64,000 nucleotides of DNA, taken from positions 1,550,001 through 1,614,000 of the forward strand of contig NZ_CP119422.1 in the NCBI RefSeq assembly GCF_030506285.1, in the 5' to 3' direction. Every line of letters starts with the position of its first letter. Position 1 is the first letter of the stretch. Below the pieces are notes generated by a model, which saw only the letters and a list, made by a program, of their open reading frames with translations, had not been told where the DNA came from and ran no database searches. The DNA comes from Catalinimonas niigatensis. Its GTDB lineage: Bacteria > Bacteroidota > Bacteroidia > Cytophagales > Cyclobacteriaceae. The translations under genes were made by a program, and so were the position numbers. Of this stretch, positions 22,468 to 33,118 are shown one piece after another.

Positions 22468-24951
22468 CTACTCATACCTCAACGACTTCACCGGATTAGC
22501 CAGGGCCGCTTTAATGGTCTGGTAGCTTACAGTGAATAATGCAATAGCAATGACAATGGCCACGGGAATGAGAAACAACCACCAGGACAACGATATGCGA
22601 ACTATGTAGCTTTCCAGCCAAAGGTTCAGACTCCAATAAGCGATAGGTAATGCAATCAGACCTGCGATGGCGATGAGTTTGATGTAATCACTGGAAAGCA
22701 ATAGCAGAATGCTTTGCAAGGGAGCGCCCAGCACTTTGCGGATACCAATCTCTTTGGTACGCTGTCTAACCATAAAAGCTGATAAACCAAATAATCCTAA
22801 GCAGGCAATGAAAATAGCTAGACTACTGGCAGCAGTAAAAACTTTACCAAACAGCTCTTCAGACTGGTATTGAGCATTGAAGTAATCATCTAAGAAGAAA
22901 TATTCAAAGGGGTTACCTGGGAAGTGGTCTTTGTAAAATGCCTCAATGCTGGCGATGACTTCTTCAGTTTGTGCCAGATCATTTACTTCAATAGTAAAAT
23001 AATTAATCTCAAACAGACGATCAGTTCTCTGATCAGCATTGCTTCTTCTTAGCAAAAAGACGGCCCCCTGTTCTGCAAACTTGAGTGAAAGAAGATTGAT
23101 GTTTTTTACGATACCGATGATGTTGAATTCTAAATCTCGTTGTAATCCAATGGTGACTTTTTCTTGTAAGGCAGTTTCTACCGGATCAAAACCCAACTGT
23201 CGTGCTACCTCCTCAGTAATAACCACTGCATTTTTGTCCGATGGAAATTCCCTGGAAAATCCCCTGCCGTGTAGAATTTCTATGTCGTAGGTTTCCAGAT
23301 AGTCTTCATCTACGGTATTTGTTTTAAATGCCTGACTGTATTCCGGCTGCTTTTTATTCTCTATAAAGTTGAAACCCTTGCCCCTTGCTTCTCCTGGTGA
23401 TAAACGAGAAATAGTAACCCGGACGGTTCCCGGGAGATTTTGTAAAATGGTTTTAAAACTTTCATATTGATGGTCATACTTTTCCTTATTAGCCATTGGG
23501 GTTCTCACAACGAGCTTCTGGGTTAGGTCGTAACCCTTATCATAGCTTTTCATAAATGACAATTGCTGATATACACTGAAGGTTCCTATGATTAACCCAA
23601 CTGAAATCATAAACTGAAATACCATCAAGCTTTTACGGAAAGTACCCCCCTGGTTAGAAGCATAAAGTCTTCCTTTCATGATACTCACTGCCTTAAAAGA
23701 AGATAGTACAAAAGCTGAATATCCCCCCGCTAACAGTGTTCCGAATATTACTACCAGCACAATTGCAAGAACCAACAAATTGTCCTTTAACAGAGAGCTT
23801 AGTGGAATCTCTTTTTGCACTAGGTCGGTAAATAAAGGAAAGCAAAGCTGATACAAAGTAACTGCCAATACGGTACTTAACAAATTGATCATAAAAGACT
23901 CCAGCATGAACTGGGCAATCAGTTGCCTCCTGCCAGCTCCTACCACCTTCCGGATGCCTACTTCTTTAGCCCGTTTTACTGCTCGGGCAGTGGACAAATT
24001 CACAAAGTTAATCCATGCCAGGATGAGAATAAAAAATGCAGTAATTTGAAGGAATTGCACTGTAGTTGCACTACCCCTGATCTCGGATTCGTTGGCATAA
24101 CCAAACGAATGCAAATGGGTATTTTTGACAGCCTGCAATGAAACATTCAGAGTATCTACATTAAAATTCCTCATCAACTCCCCAAAACGTTGCTCTCGTA
24201 TCTCCATGATTTTAGTCTCAAGTTTGGCGATATCTGCTGTCGGTTCAACCTGTAGATACGTTAAAAAATTATTATGCCAGTCTACATCATAATTCAATTC
24301 ATTCATGAGGGAGGATAAAGACAAGAGTACTTCAAACTTGATATGAGAATTTTCAGGAACATTTTCAAATACTCCTTGAATCATAAAATCCTCCTTTCCA
24401 TTGAGCACTATTGTTTTACCTATTGGGTCACTCTTTTGCCAGTCGGCACCCAACAACTTTTCAGCCATACGTTCTGACAACACTGCGGAGTTGGGTTCTG
24501 CCAATCCTTTGACTTTATCGCCGAGAATCATCGGAAAAGAGAATATTTCCATAAAGGTAGCATCGGCATAATAGACCCTCTTTTCTAGAAATTCCAGAGG
24601 TTGTGTACCATCAGCCGGGTCATGTGAGATGATAAAATCGTTGATGCCATTTTGGAATAATCTAGCATACTCAATCACTTCCGAACATTCTCTTTTTATG
24701 ATAGGAACAAAAGAAGAATACGCCATATGTTGAGGTGCCTCCTGTACTCCATTCATAGTAAACTGAATAATATACCGGTAAATATTATCTCCATTTTCAT
24801 GAAAACTATCATAGCTCCGCTCAAACTGTACATATTGAAAAATGAACAAGGCTGCTGTGAGGCTAATGGCCAGGCCAAAGATGTTAATCAGAGCATAAAC
24901 CTTATTATGCCATAAGTTGCGGTAAGCTATGAGAAGGTAATTGCGTAGCAT
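22468..24951 (-). CDS. FtsX/MacB-type ABC transporter permease
   Basis: 827 residues, the usual size of Bacteroidota double-module permeases. An N-terminal membrane helix (LINIFGLAISLTAALFIFQY) precedes a periplasmic core domain, then three helices with EVGIRKVVGAGRRQLIAQF between them, then a second periplasmic domain and three C-terminal helices around RTKEIGIRKVLGA. Such permeases move lipophilic molecules or transmit periplasmic force; no ATPase gene is adjacent. A decayed paralogue lies at 36543-39000. The right end of the IS lies 16 bp beyond its stop codon. Confidence 0.85.
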   Translation of the reverse strand: MLRNYLLIAYRNLWHNKVYALINIFGLAISLTAALFIFQYVQFERSYDSFHENGDNIYRYIIQFTMNGVQEAPQHMAYSSFVPIIKRECSEVIEYARLFQNGINDFIISHDPADGTQPLEFLEKRVYYADATFMEIFSFPMILGDKVKGLAEPNSAVLSERMAEKLLGADWQKSDPIGKTIVLNGKEDFMIQGVFENVPENSHIKFEVLLSLSSLMNELNYDVDWHNNFLTYLQVEPTADIAKLETKIMEIREQRFGELMRNFNVDTLNVSLQAVKNTHLHSFGYANESEIRGSATTVQFLQITAFFILILAWINFVNLSTARAVKRAKEVGIRKVVGAGRRQLIAQFMLESFMINLLSTVLAVTLYQLCFPLFTDLVQKEIPLSSLLKDNLLVLAIVLVVIFGTLLAGGYSAFVLSSFKAVSIMKGRLYASNQGGTFRKSLMVFQFMISVGLIIGTFSVYQQLSFMKSYDKGYDLTQKLVVRTPMANKEKYDHQYESFKTILQNLPGTVRVTISRLSPGEARGKGFNFIENKKQPEYSQAFKTNTVDEDYLETYDIEILHGRGFSREFPSDKNAVVITEEVARQLGFDPVETALQEKVTIGLQRDLEFNIIGIVKNINLLSLKFAEQGAVFLLRRSNADQRTDRLFEINYFTIEVNDLAQTEEVIASIEAFYKDHFPGNPFEYFFLDDYFNAQYQSEELFGKVFTAASSLAIFIACLGLFGLSAFMVRQRTKEIGIRKVLGAPLQSILLLLSSDYIKLIAIAGLIALPIAYWSLNLWLESYIVRISLSWWLFLIPVAIVIAIALFTVSYQTIKAALANPVKSLRYE

Positions 24952-25937
24952 AGGCCATAAGGGTTAGAAGATGCTACTGTGAATCTTAACAAAATGATGC
25001 CAAGGAGCTTTTCCTTTAATTTAAGGTGTATCATTGGTTTTTGAACTCAAACCTTGTTTCATTTTGGCACATAGCATGTAGCGAAATGAAACATTTTATT
25101 ACTCGATTAACATCCCTTTCTAACACTTTCCCTCCTACTCTGCGAGATTTTGCGTTCCACACGCTGATTTTGCACAAACAAGTTCGCGCTGCACCAATTC
25201 CTCTGTAAATGGCCGATTATTCTTCTCACACAATCTCTACCCCTGCTATTCTACTCTTTTGCTGCTGGTTTGCAAAACCTACTGCTTGGCCGATCAGGCT
25301 TTTTTCTCATCCATTACACCGCTAAAATAACGCATCTTTTACGCTATCAATCTGAACCTAAACGCTAGGTAACGGAACTGATTGGGTCCGTCTACACAAA
25401 CGGGTGGAATTATCTGTAGTACTCTCCGATATTCTGTCGACTTGTTGAGCTATCACGTATATAAAGATAATTGTATAAATGCCATACTTGCCCTTCTAAA
25501 TGGTACTACATCAATATTTTGCTCCAAAAGTTTGGTAACCTTCAGTTATGTTAAAAGTATTTTTCTTAGCTGGAAAGCTTAATGAGCGGTTGTATTATGA
25601 CTTTAAAAGGTAGTAAATAGTCCTGTCAGCTTGATCTACCGATATTTTTTCCTTTTGCCAAAAACTTCAAAATAGCTAAAGTTCTTTTAATGAGTATATT
25701 AGCATGTTTCTACCGAGAATTTCACCCGTTTGTGTAGAGGAACCCAATAATAAGACTAAAATATTTATAATATTCATGGCTAATTTAATGTTGGTTCTCT
25801 TGATTAATGAGAGCTCATTGTGTCAACCAATGGCACCCACTTTTACGAACTATGAATGTGTTTAATTAGCATAATTTAATTATTGAACCCTTTTAAATCC
25901 CTGCTTTCTCTGTACCAATTTTTTAGCTCGATTCACA
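24952..25937. other. Gene-free stretch containing a MITE
   Basis: Nearly 1 kb between the permease and the TonB-type receptor. The part at 25384-25745 is a miniature inverted-repeat element. In the rest, short frames exist but none shows domain-like composition. The permease promoter is expected just beyond 24951. Confidence 0.5.
25384..25745. mobile_element. MITE copy A, 362 bp, non-coding
   Basis: The ends are inverted repeats of 36 bp: left 25384-25419 (starting GGGTCCGTCTACACAAACGG) and right 25710-25745, with 31 of 36 positions complementary. The interior aligns along its length with copy B at 32742-33118, for example TTGCCCTTCT, CAATATTTTGCT, CTACCGATATTTTT and TTCCTTTTGC. It has no supported coding frame. 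The flanks ATT and AAT extend the symmetry, and no direct target repeat is evident. Confidence 0.8.
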
Positions 25938-28349
25938 TCAATTCGTCCTCTGTAGTTCCTCTTCAGAACCGGTTTTCCGCTGGCGGATGCCTTTCAACAA
26001 CTGGTTGCCAAAGGTGTAGGTCAGGTTGAGCATCACAATCTGGGTATCAAAACTCAGATGGGCATTGCTCGTAAATCCGGGAGCAATAATATCTCCTATA
26101 ATTCTGTTGGTATGAAAAACATCCTGCATGCTTAGTTTGGCTTTCAGTTGAGAGCTGATCTCTTTTTGAATACCCGCATCTACACTTCCCATCCAATGGG
26201 AGTGGAAAAGGAAGTCTATTCCGGGAGTGTTCAACCAACCGGAAAGTTCAGCGGTCCAGCCTTTTCCAAAAACAAATGCATTGGATGCATTCAAGCGTCC
26301 GGAAAATTGTTCTGCCCGCTGCGGAATGTCCTGATAAGTAAACTGAAAGTAACTGTAACTGCCCATCAAAGTAGTTTGCAGGTTCCAGCCTTTGGTAATC
26401 GTGTAGGGAAAAGTAAGGGTCAGATTATAGACTTGTGAATTTCTGCCATTCAGAGGAGTACGTTCAGTAAGGATACTGTCTACCGCCTGTAGCACAAAAA
26501 ACACCTGATCTGAAATGTAACTCGCGCTTAGTGAGGTAAAGATTTTTTCATTAAATCCATGTTTCAGCTCCAGCGAATGCGTGTACTGAGGTTTGAGGTA
26601 GGCGTTTCCCTGGGAAAATAAATAAGGGTCAACATAAGAACGCGCCGGATTTAAAGCCTGGTAATTTGGACGGTCAATCCGATAACTGTAGGAAAAGCCT
26701 AATGAGTGGTTTTTTATGAACTGATGGGAGAGGAACAGACTGGGAAACAAATTCAGATAATCAAGCTTCTGTAGCTCGTGTAATGTCAGGGAATTTGCTT
26801 CAGATCGGGTATGTTCTGCCCGCAATCCGAATTGAACATCCATCTCGTTGTTCAGCTTACCGGTAAGGCTGGCATAAAGCGCATTGACCCGTTCGGTATA
26901 CAGAAAGTGATTGGATAAGTCAGCATCGGGTACCTGTACTTCCACACCACGGCTCACCATTAGATCGTTGTCGTTATGGACATAACTGTGTTTGGCTCCG
27001 GCTTCCATTTTCCATCCACTGGCAAAAGTCAGCTGATGATCTATTTTAAAAGTAGTAATTTTGATCTCGGTAGGCATGTTCAAATACAAACCTTGCAGAG
27101 GATCAGCTTCATCTTCAGAAATGAGCACGTAGGTGAGCAATGTGTTGGAGAAGTTGCGTTTGAACCACCCCCGGTCCACATCCATAGAAATTTGCCCCAG
27201 CTTCCGGAAGGCATGCTGAAAATTGATGTTGAAGACCTGATTGGAAGCAGGAGTGGTGATGGTCTTGTCGGTAGTTGCCTGGAGAAAAACAAGGTCGTAA
27301 TTATAATCTCTGCCGAACATGCTTTCTGCTGTACCATCTTCATGCAGGTAACTCCAGATGCCCGTCCAGACTATCCCCAATGTAGTATTGTCATCAAGAA
27401 AGTAATCCACGCCTGTTTTCGCATTATGACCATGCTGCCGGAAGCGGATGTAGGTATTCTGCCGGGAATAAGTCCTGCTCTCCCCATTGTCTCTGGTTTG
27501 ATTGGTTTTGAGATTAAAATAGTTGCCTCCACGATTGGCACTATAGTTCCCAAAGAAATTAAACCTTTTGGACCGGTGGTTCAGTTGCAGACTGCCTCGT
27601 TCACGTTCATAGCGTCCGGAACCGCCGCCCAGCGAGACTGATCCGTTGGTACCGACACTATTGTTTTTCTTCAACCGTATGTTGATAATACCCGAATTGC
27701 CCGCAGCATCATATTTGGCCGAAGGGTTAGTGATCAATTCAATCTGTTCTACATTATCACTAGGCATGCTTCTTAGTAAAGCCACTACATCAGGCATAGG
27801 GAGATAGGTCTGTTTTCCATCTATCTGGACAATGACCCCATCTTTGCCCCGCAACTGAAGCATATCATTTTGTCTGTCGACGGTCACACCCGGAGCTTTT
27901 TCCAGTACTTCCAAAACAGTGGAGCCGCTGGCAATAATGCTGTTGGCAACATTCACTACCATCCGGTCCATATACTGCTCTACAAAGGGACGCTTTTCAA
28001 CCACCGTAATCTCCTTCAGCTGTTGCGTATCTTCTTCCAGGATAAGCTTATCTACCTGCAAAGTAGCTGAGGAAGAAGTGATACTTACTGGCAACACAGA
28101 AGTGTTTTTATACCCTACCATGCTTGCCGATAGCAAGTACTTGCCAGGCTGAATGTTGTAAAATGAATAATGTCCGAGGGTATCGGAAACTGTACCTTTC
28201 ACCAGGCTGGAATCCGTACTGTTGAGCAAAAGTACGTTGACAAAAGGAAGTACCTTACGGCCACTGTCCTGCACATTTCCTCTGATATACTGGCAATAGA
28301 CATACTGTGAAAAAAGAGCTAATAGCGATAAGACGACGTATTTTTTCAT
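25938..28349 (-). CDS. TonB-dependent-receptor-like outer-membrane protein (CarboxypepD_reg-like, plug, OMP barrel)
   Basis: 803 residues. A signal peptide (KKYVVLSLLALFSQYVYC) is followed by a carboxypeptidase-regulatory-like domain (about 20-105: IRGNVQDSGRKVLPFVNVLLL ... GHYSFYNIQPGKYLLSASMVGY). A plug domain follows (about 115-215: VVEKRPFVEQYMDRMVVNV, STVLEVLEKAPGVTVDRQND, IEQLELITNPSAKYDAAGNSG-like). The C-terminal half is a beta-barrel of the outer-membrane-beta-barrel family found in Bacteroidota. Substrate unknown; no SusD-like partner is adjacent. Confidence 0.8.
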   Translation of the reverse strand: MKKYVVLSLLALFSQYVYCQYIRGNVQDSGRKVLPFVNVLLLNSTDSSLVKGTVSDTLGHYSFYNIQPGKYLLSASMVGYKNTSVLPVSITSSSATLQVDKLILEEDTQQLKEITVVEKRPFVEQYMDRMVVNVANSIIASGSTVLEVLEKAPGVTVDRQNDMLQLRGKDGVIVQIDGKQTYLPMPDVVALLRSMPSDNVEQIELITNPSAKYDAAGNSGIINIRLKKNNSVGTNGSVSLGGGSGRYERERGSLQLNHRSKRFNFFGNYSANRGGNYFNLKTNQTRDNGESRTYSRQNTYIRFRQHGHNAKTGVDYFLDDNTTLGIVWTGIWSYLHEDGTAESMFGRDYNYDLVFLQATTDKTITTPASNQVFNINFQHAFRKLGQISMDVDRGWFKRNFSNTLLTYVLISEDEADPLQGLYLNMPTEIKITTFKIDHQLTFASGWKMEAGAKHSYVHNDNDLMVSRGVEVQVPDADLSNHFLYTERVNALYASLTGKLNNEMDVQFGLRAEHTRSEANSLTLHELQKLDYLNLFPSLFLSHQFIKNHSLGFSYSYRIDRPNYQALNPARSYVDPYLFSQGNAYLKPQYTHSLELKHGFNEKIFTSLSASYISDQVFFVLQAVDSILTERTPLNGRNSQVYNLTLTFPYTITKGWNLQTTLMGSYSYFQFTYQDIPQRAEQFSGRLNASNAFVFGKGWTAELSGWLNTPGIDFLFHSHWMGSVDAGIQKEISSQLKAKLSMQDVFHTNRIIGDIIAPGFTSNAHLSFDTQIVMLNLTYTFGNQLLKGIRQRKTGSEEELQRTN

Positions 28350-28488
28350 GGTCTGGGAATTTCAACTGTTTTCAAAACTGAAAGTAAATGAATGATCCGG
28401 TGCTTTTTTGAGTAAGTAGCAGAACCACCAGCATTCTGGCCCAGCCTATACTCAACGTTATATCTCATTAAAGCCTAAACGAAACATC

Positions 28489-29013
28489 TCACTGCATTTT
28501 AACAATTGCAATAAGTGGAGTTCCCGACTGGTCTGTACACAGATCAGCCAAAATCTGATCGTTTCTATATGCTTCATATTCCCAAGGTGAATAGCGAAGA
28601 CTCTTGGAGCCTTTATACTCATATATATTACCTTTCCAGTTCACAAGCCGCTCATCAAGCACTTTGATCTGACCTTTCACATACTGTTTGACATGAATCA
28701 TCTCATGAGCCAGTACAAGTTTTTGTTGAGTTTCATTCATACGGGCATCTATGCGCACTTTAATAATCTGATTAGTCTTAGGCTCCGGTGAAGATATGCA
28801 AGAGGTTATTCCTTTTAGCTTTTCCGGCATAAGAGTAGAGAAACCTATATTAATATATACATGCTCATGGATATCCAAAATGTCCAGATATTGCTCAACC
28901 TGAATGATCACCGCCAGAGAATCTTTGCTACCCCACACTCTAACCACAGGCTGAGTAAATGCCAGATGTTCCCAAAACAGACCGATGATTAAAAGAATGA
29001 ATAGTATTTTCAT
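28489..29013 (-). CDS. Secreted HExxH-containing protein, unknown
   Basis: 174 residues with a signal-type N-terminus (MKILFILLIIGLFWEHLAFTQ). Around the middle lies KLVLAHEMIHVKQYVKG, where HEMIH matches the HExxH zinc-peptidase motif, followed by VKQY as in many minimal metallopeptidase helices. No third metal ligand can be named. The frame extends to a TTG at 29022; the ATG at 29013 starts the signal peptide. It lies about 140 bp upstream of the TonB-type receptor on the same strand, but cotranscription is uncertain. Confidence 0.5.
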   Translation of the reverse strand: MKILFILLIIGLFWEHLAFTQPVVRVWGSKDSLAVIIQVEQYLDILDIHEHVYINIGFSTLMPEKLKGITSCISSPEPKTNQIIKVRIDARMNETQQKLVLAHEMIHVKQYVKGQIKVLDERLVNWKGNIYEYKGSKSLRYSPWEYEAYRNDQILADLCTDQSGTPLIAIVKMQ

Positions 29014-29022
29014 GAATGACAA

Positions 29023-29399
29023 AGATTAATGGTCTGATGCCCTAAAACAGTGGTATAAGAAATAATCCGTTGGAAAGGAAGATGCTGAGCACTATAACTA
29101 GCTGATAATCTTAGTCCACCTACTTTAAAAAAGTAACCTATCCATGAATACCTTTTTGTTTTATGATGGCTGAGAATGACAGTAAACCTATGTGAAAGTA
29201 TAGGGGATTGCTAATCAGTATAGATGAATGAATATAATGAATGCGTAAATCACATGACTTTCTGTTTAAAGGAAAGGAGAGGTCAGAAAAAAATCTTTAC
29301 GCAATAAATTATCCACTCACACAAAATAATGAGCTTCTCAACATAACTTCTCAATTTGTTCTTCTCCTTTTTGTATCTTGATTAATTACACAACATTCC
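29023..29399. other. Divergent intergenic region, no gene
   Basis: About 375 bp between the divergent HExxH gene and the histidine kinase gene. It is AT-rich and presumably holds both promoters, but I cannot identify a clear -33/-7 pair or operator. Confidence 0.4.
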
Positions 29400-31400
29400 A
29401 TGCCTTTACTTATACTTCAAGTTTTATCATTGAGTTTTTCCTTCGTCTATGCGCAGGAACGGCCATTGGTATTGCATGGAAATTTGTGTGTTGCTCAGAT
29501 GGACATTGCAGAATACACTTCTTTTTATGAAGACCTTTCAGGAGAGAGCTTGCCATTGTCAGTGATTCGTACTAGAACTTTTCGACCATTCACTGAGAAA
29601 AGAAATGAACGCGCCACTTTTTCCAAGCGATCATTGATGGTGACCTGGCTACGTTTTACCATTCATAATACACACCCAACGGATACATTAAAGCTCCTCC
29701 ACAAAACTTTTGTACATGGGTTGATTACTATGTATGAAAATGATCAGCGTATCGGACAAAGTGGTGTTGGTATTTCTGCGCTAAGAAGACCCGACGGTTT
29801 TGCTCTGCCCTTGACTGTTCCTCCTCTGGCTGATCGTACTTATTTCGTTCAGGTAATAGATTATATCTGGAGTCCGTCTGCCATTTATTCTAAAGTATTA
29901 TCTATCCAGGGAAGTTACGAGCTGGATTACCTTTGGCAAATGGACTCTGATGTGTTGCTAGCCGTGATTGGATTATTGGCTGGTTGTTTATTTTTCATGA
30001 GTTTATATACTTTCTATTCCTTTTTTCTTACCCGAGACAAGGCTTTCCTGTACTACGCACTATACACGCTTATTAGCTTTTTGTTTACACTGCACCATAT
30101 GGATTATAGATTCAGCTTTGCCATGCTGTTTCCACTCCGAATGGCAGAAGTTTTAGGTCCTTTCCATATTGCTTTGATCACTTTCATTTACACCTTATTT
30201 ATAGCAAAAATAACAGACCTTCGTATTGAGTTTCCTCGTACCTGGATGATGTTGCAGGGGCTGATGGCCATTTTGATGATACAGGAAATGCATGCTATCG
30301 TAGAATGGATACTGAATAAGCCCCTTTTTTTGAACAATACTATCTACATATATGCTATGGTTCCCTCAGGAGTGACAACTTGTGTGTTATTAAGTGCTGT
30401 ATTTCGTTCTCGTTCACCTATACGATTCTACCTATTAGGTGGGATGTTTAGTTTAGTGGGCATATCTTTTATACCAGGTTCTTTAGATCTTTACTTTCCT
30501 GAATTGCCAAGCATTGCCTATTTCTTTATCAATGATCCCTTTTTTTGGGTAATCCTGGGATTATCTATTGAAGCTTTCTGTTTTGCCCTGGCACTTGCCT
30601 ATAGAGGACGCCTGATTGAACTGGAAAACCGAAGGATGCAGGAACGTTATACTCATGATCTGGAAATTCAGTTGGCCGAACGTTCCCGCGAGATAGAAGC
30701 CCAGAACCAAGCTTTGGAAAAACAGCACATCCAGCAATTAGAAGCAGAATTTGAGCAGAAGGTTGTCAATTGTGAAATGGTTGCTTTGAGGGCACAGATG
30801 AACCCGCATTTTATATTTAACTGCCTTAACTCTATCAAGCTTTATACGCTGGAGAATGATTCTGAACAGGCTTCAGAATACCTCACTAAATTTGCCCGGC
30901 TCATTCGGCTGGTACTAGAAAATTCCCGTTCGGAATTGGTAACGTTGCTCAATGAACTAGAAGCTTTGCAATTGTATAGTGAGTTGGAAGCCATGCGCTT
31001 CAAAAATAAGGTAAGGTTTAGTATAGTCGTTTCTCCTGAAGTAGATACGCAATACCTAAGAATTCCCCCTTTGTTGTTACAGCCTTTTGTTGAAAACGCT
31101 ATTTGGCATGGATTGATGCACAAAGCGAATGGCGGAACAGTAACAATTCATGTAAGTCAGCCAAACGAGCAATGGCTAAGGATTGAGATTACTGACGATG
31201 GCATTGGCCGTTTACGGGCGGCTGAACTGAAAAGTAAGTCTGCTGGCAAACACAAATCATTTGGAATGCAGGTAACCGCTGACCGGATCAGGATGATCAA
31301 CCATAGGTATGATATACATACCCGGATACAGGTGATAGATTTGATAGACAGTTTTGGTGAATCTTGTGGCACCAAGGTGCTGGTAGAGATACCTATTTAA
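29400..31400 (+). CDS. LytS-type sensor histidine kinase with 7TMR-DISM sensor
   Basis: 666 residues. After a signal peptide comes a periplasmic jelly-roll sensor of the 7TMR-DISMED2 type (about 25-165), seven membrane helices (about 180-400), a coiled coil (about 405-460) and a His_kinase domain with LRAQMNPHFIFNCLNSIKL, where His470 is the phospho-acceptor. The ATPase end shows PPLLLQPFVENAIWHGLM (N-box) and the G-boxes DDGIGR and SFGMQ. Its partner, the LytTR regulator at 31434, follows after 33 bp. Confidence 0.88.
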   Translation: MPLLILQVLSLSFSFVYAQERPLVLHGNLCVAQMDIAEYTSFYEDLSGESLPLSVIRTRTFRPFTEKRNERATFSKRSLMVTWLRFTIHNTHPTDTLKLLHKTFVHGLITMYENDQRIGQSGVGISALRRPDGFALPLTVPPLADRTYFVQVIDYIWSPSAIYSKVLSIQGSYELDYLWQMDSDVLLAVIGLLAGCLFFMSLYTFYSFFLTRDKAFLYYALYTLISFLFTLHHMDYRFSFAMLFPLRMAEVLGPFHIALITFIYTLFIAKITDLRIEFPRTWMMLQGLMAILMIQEMHAIVEWILNKPLFLNNTIYIYAMVPSGVTTCVLLSAVFRSRSPIRFYLLGGMFSLVGISFIPGSLDLYFPELPSIAYFFINDPFFWVILGLSIEAFCFALALAYRGRLIELENRRMQERYTHDLEIQLAERSREIEAQNQALEKQHIQQLEAEFEQKVVNCEMVALRAQMNPHFIFNCLNSIKLYTLENDSEQASEYLTKFARLIRLVLENSRSELVTLLNELEALQLYSELEAMRFKNKVRFSIVVSPEVDTQYLRIPPLLLQPFVENAIWHGLMHKANGGTVTIHVSQPNEQWLRIEITDDGIGRLRAAELKSKSAGKHKSFGMQVTADRIRMINHRYDIHTRIQVIDLIDSFGESCGTKVLVEIPI

Positions 31401-31433
31401 AGAAGTGGAAGTAGACGTTAAATTCAGAATACG

Positions 31434-32177
31434 ATGCGAGCTATCCTTATAGATGATGAACCTGATAACTTGAAGCTACTGGCAATACAGCTGGCTCGTC
31501 ATTGTCCGCAGGTGGAGGTGGCAGGCCAGTATACAGAAAGTACCGAAGGTTTAAAAGCTATACATAACCTACAGCCTTCTCTAGTATTTCTGGATATAGA
31601 AATGCCTGTGATGAATGGATTTCAATTATTGGAGAAGGTAGGTGATATTAATTTTCAGTTAGTCTTTATTACAGCTTACGATCAGTATGCAGTCCGTGCC
31701 TTTCGATTCAGTGCATTGGACTATCTTCTTAAACCGGTAGATACGATTGATCTGGTGGCAGCAGTTCAGCGAGCTGAAAAACTGAACCGTATTCATCCTC
31801 AGCAATTGGACTTACTCCAACAATATTATGCTTCCGGTGCGATGAACACTCCTCAGAAAATAGCCCTGCCACATGCCACTGGGTTGGTATTTGTGGATAT
31901 AGGACGAATTATATATTGCGAAGCAGACAGCAATTACACTCGCTTCTACCTGGAAGATGGTGAACAATATATGATTTCCAAAAACCTCGGCAATGTACAG
32001 GAAGTGTTGGAAACACGTAATTTTGTGCGTGTACATCGTAAATTTATGGTCAATATTCAGCATATCCGGAAGTTGATCAAAGGAGAGGGAATCTACCTCT
32101 TGCTCACCAATGGAACGAGCGTTCCGGTAGCTCGTCAGCAGAAAGATAGGCTTATGGAGCGCTTTGGGTGGATATAA
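31434..32177 (+). CDS. LytTR-family response regulator
   Basis: 247 residues. The receiver domain has AILIDDEPDNLKLL, the phospho-acceptor Asp54 in VFLDIEMPVMNG, and FITAYDQYAVRAF ... LDYLLKPVD. A linker leads to a LytTR DNA-binding domain (about 145-245): RIIYCEADSNYTRFYLED, FVRVHRKFMVNIQHIRKL, VPVARQQKDRL. It forms a two-component pair with the upstream kinase. In Bacteroidota such pairs often control transporter or stress genes nearby; the FtsX-type permeases are candidates, without direct evidence. Confidence 0.9.
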   Translation: MRAILIDDEPDNLKLLAIQLARHCPQVEVAGQYTESTEGLKAIHNLQPSLVFLDIEMPVMNGFQLLEKVGDINFQLVFITAYDQYAVRAFRFSALDYLLKPVDTIDLVAAVQRAEKLNRIHPQQLDLLQQYYASGAMNTPQKIALPHATGLVFVDIGRIIYCEADSNYTRFYLEDGEQYMISKNLGNVQEVLETRNFVRVHRKFMVNIQHIRKLIKGEGIYLLLTNGTSVPVARQQKDRLMERFGWI

Positions 32178-32333
32178 TTGTTGATATTCTCTTCCTGTGC
32201 CTATTGTATGAAGGTTGCTATTCAGTTTATCCCTTATTTCCGTATGTCCTGTTACTACTATTAAAAGGCTTTCTCTTCAAGGCAGAGAAATGTAACAGAA
32301 TCAGCCGTACATTACTTGAAAAACACTGTGCTT

Positions 32334-32438
32334 GTGAATAAGCGCATTGGAAATAAAATTCTTGTGGTCATATTGCCACTTATTGTATTCTTCATTACTT
32401 ATGCTTTTGCCCAGACAGAATTGGGTTCGTTTTCATAA
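32334..32438 (+). pseudogene. Truncated secretory-protein start
   Basis: A GTG-initiated frame encodes NKRIGNKILVVILPLIVFF, then ITYAFAQTELGSFS and a stop at 32436. It looks like a signal peptide with cut site after AFA, followed immediately by sequence resembling the MITE end. It may be the first codons of a gene lost by insertion or deletion. The frame is short, so chance is possible. Confidence 0.2.
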
Positions 32439-32741
32439 AGGGTCAGACCGAACGGGACGGAATTATCGGCGGCCGATGCTCGGTACAAGCAAGTTAAGGC
32501 ACTGCTTTACAGCATCATAATCTAAATGAGATTTTTGCCCAGTTTAAAAAAGTGTTAGCAGATCAAATTGACAGGTATATTTTCCATCTGAAAAGAATAT
32601 TCTTGTCAATTTCTATGAAAAAAATCAATTATTCAAAATAATTTGCTTAACATAATAATAACACGTTAAATAGTTATATTTATTATTTATAAAACATAAA
32701 TTGTGCGCGCTATCTTATCATTCTGCGTATTGTCTTATATA

Positions 32742-33118
32742 GGGTTCGTCTACACAAACGGGTGAAATTATCGGTAGGATTCTTCAGTAAATTGTTGTCT
32801 TGTTAAGCTAATCAGGTGTAAAAAGATAATAGTAAATCCTCGTTATTTGCCCTTCTGAAAGGTATTTTAGCAATATTTTGCTTCTTAAGTTGGATAACCC
32901 ATAGTTATGTTGAAAGTATTTTTAGTAGTTTAAGGATAATGTAGAAAACTGTAATTAATAGGTGTTTTATGACTTTTAACGGTGGTAAATAATCATGTCA
33001 ACTTAGCCTACCGATATTTTTTTCCTTTTGCTAAAAACCTAAAAATAGTTAAAGTACTGTGAATGAGTTCATTAGTTCATTCCTACCGATAATTTCACCC
33101 GTTTGTGTAGACGAACCC
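32742..33118. mobile_element. MITE copy B, 377 bp, with perfect 36-bp terminal inverted repeats
   Basis: Left terminus 32742-32777 begins GGGTTCGTCTACACAAACGG; right terminus 33083-33118 is its exact reverse complement over 36 bp. The interior matches copy A at roughly three-quarters of positions by eye. There is no transposase, so movement would need an element elsewhere with matching ends; none of the intact IS in the window has them. Perfect ends suggest recent activity or strong selection on the ends. Confidence 0.85.

Noticed and set aside
25026-25582. Small open frames in and next to MITE copy A
   Set aside because: They lie in non-coding repeat DNA or AT-rich spacer and are not conserved between the two MITE copies.
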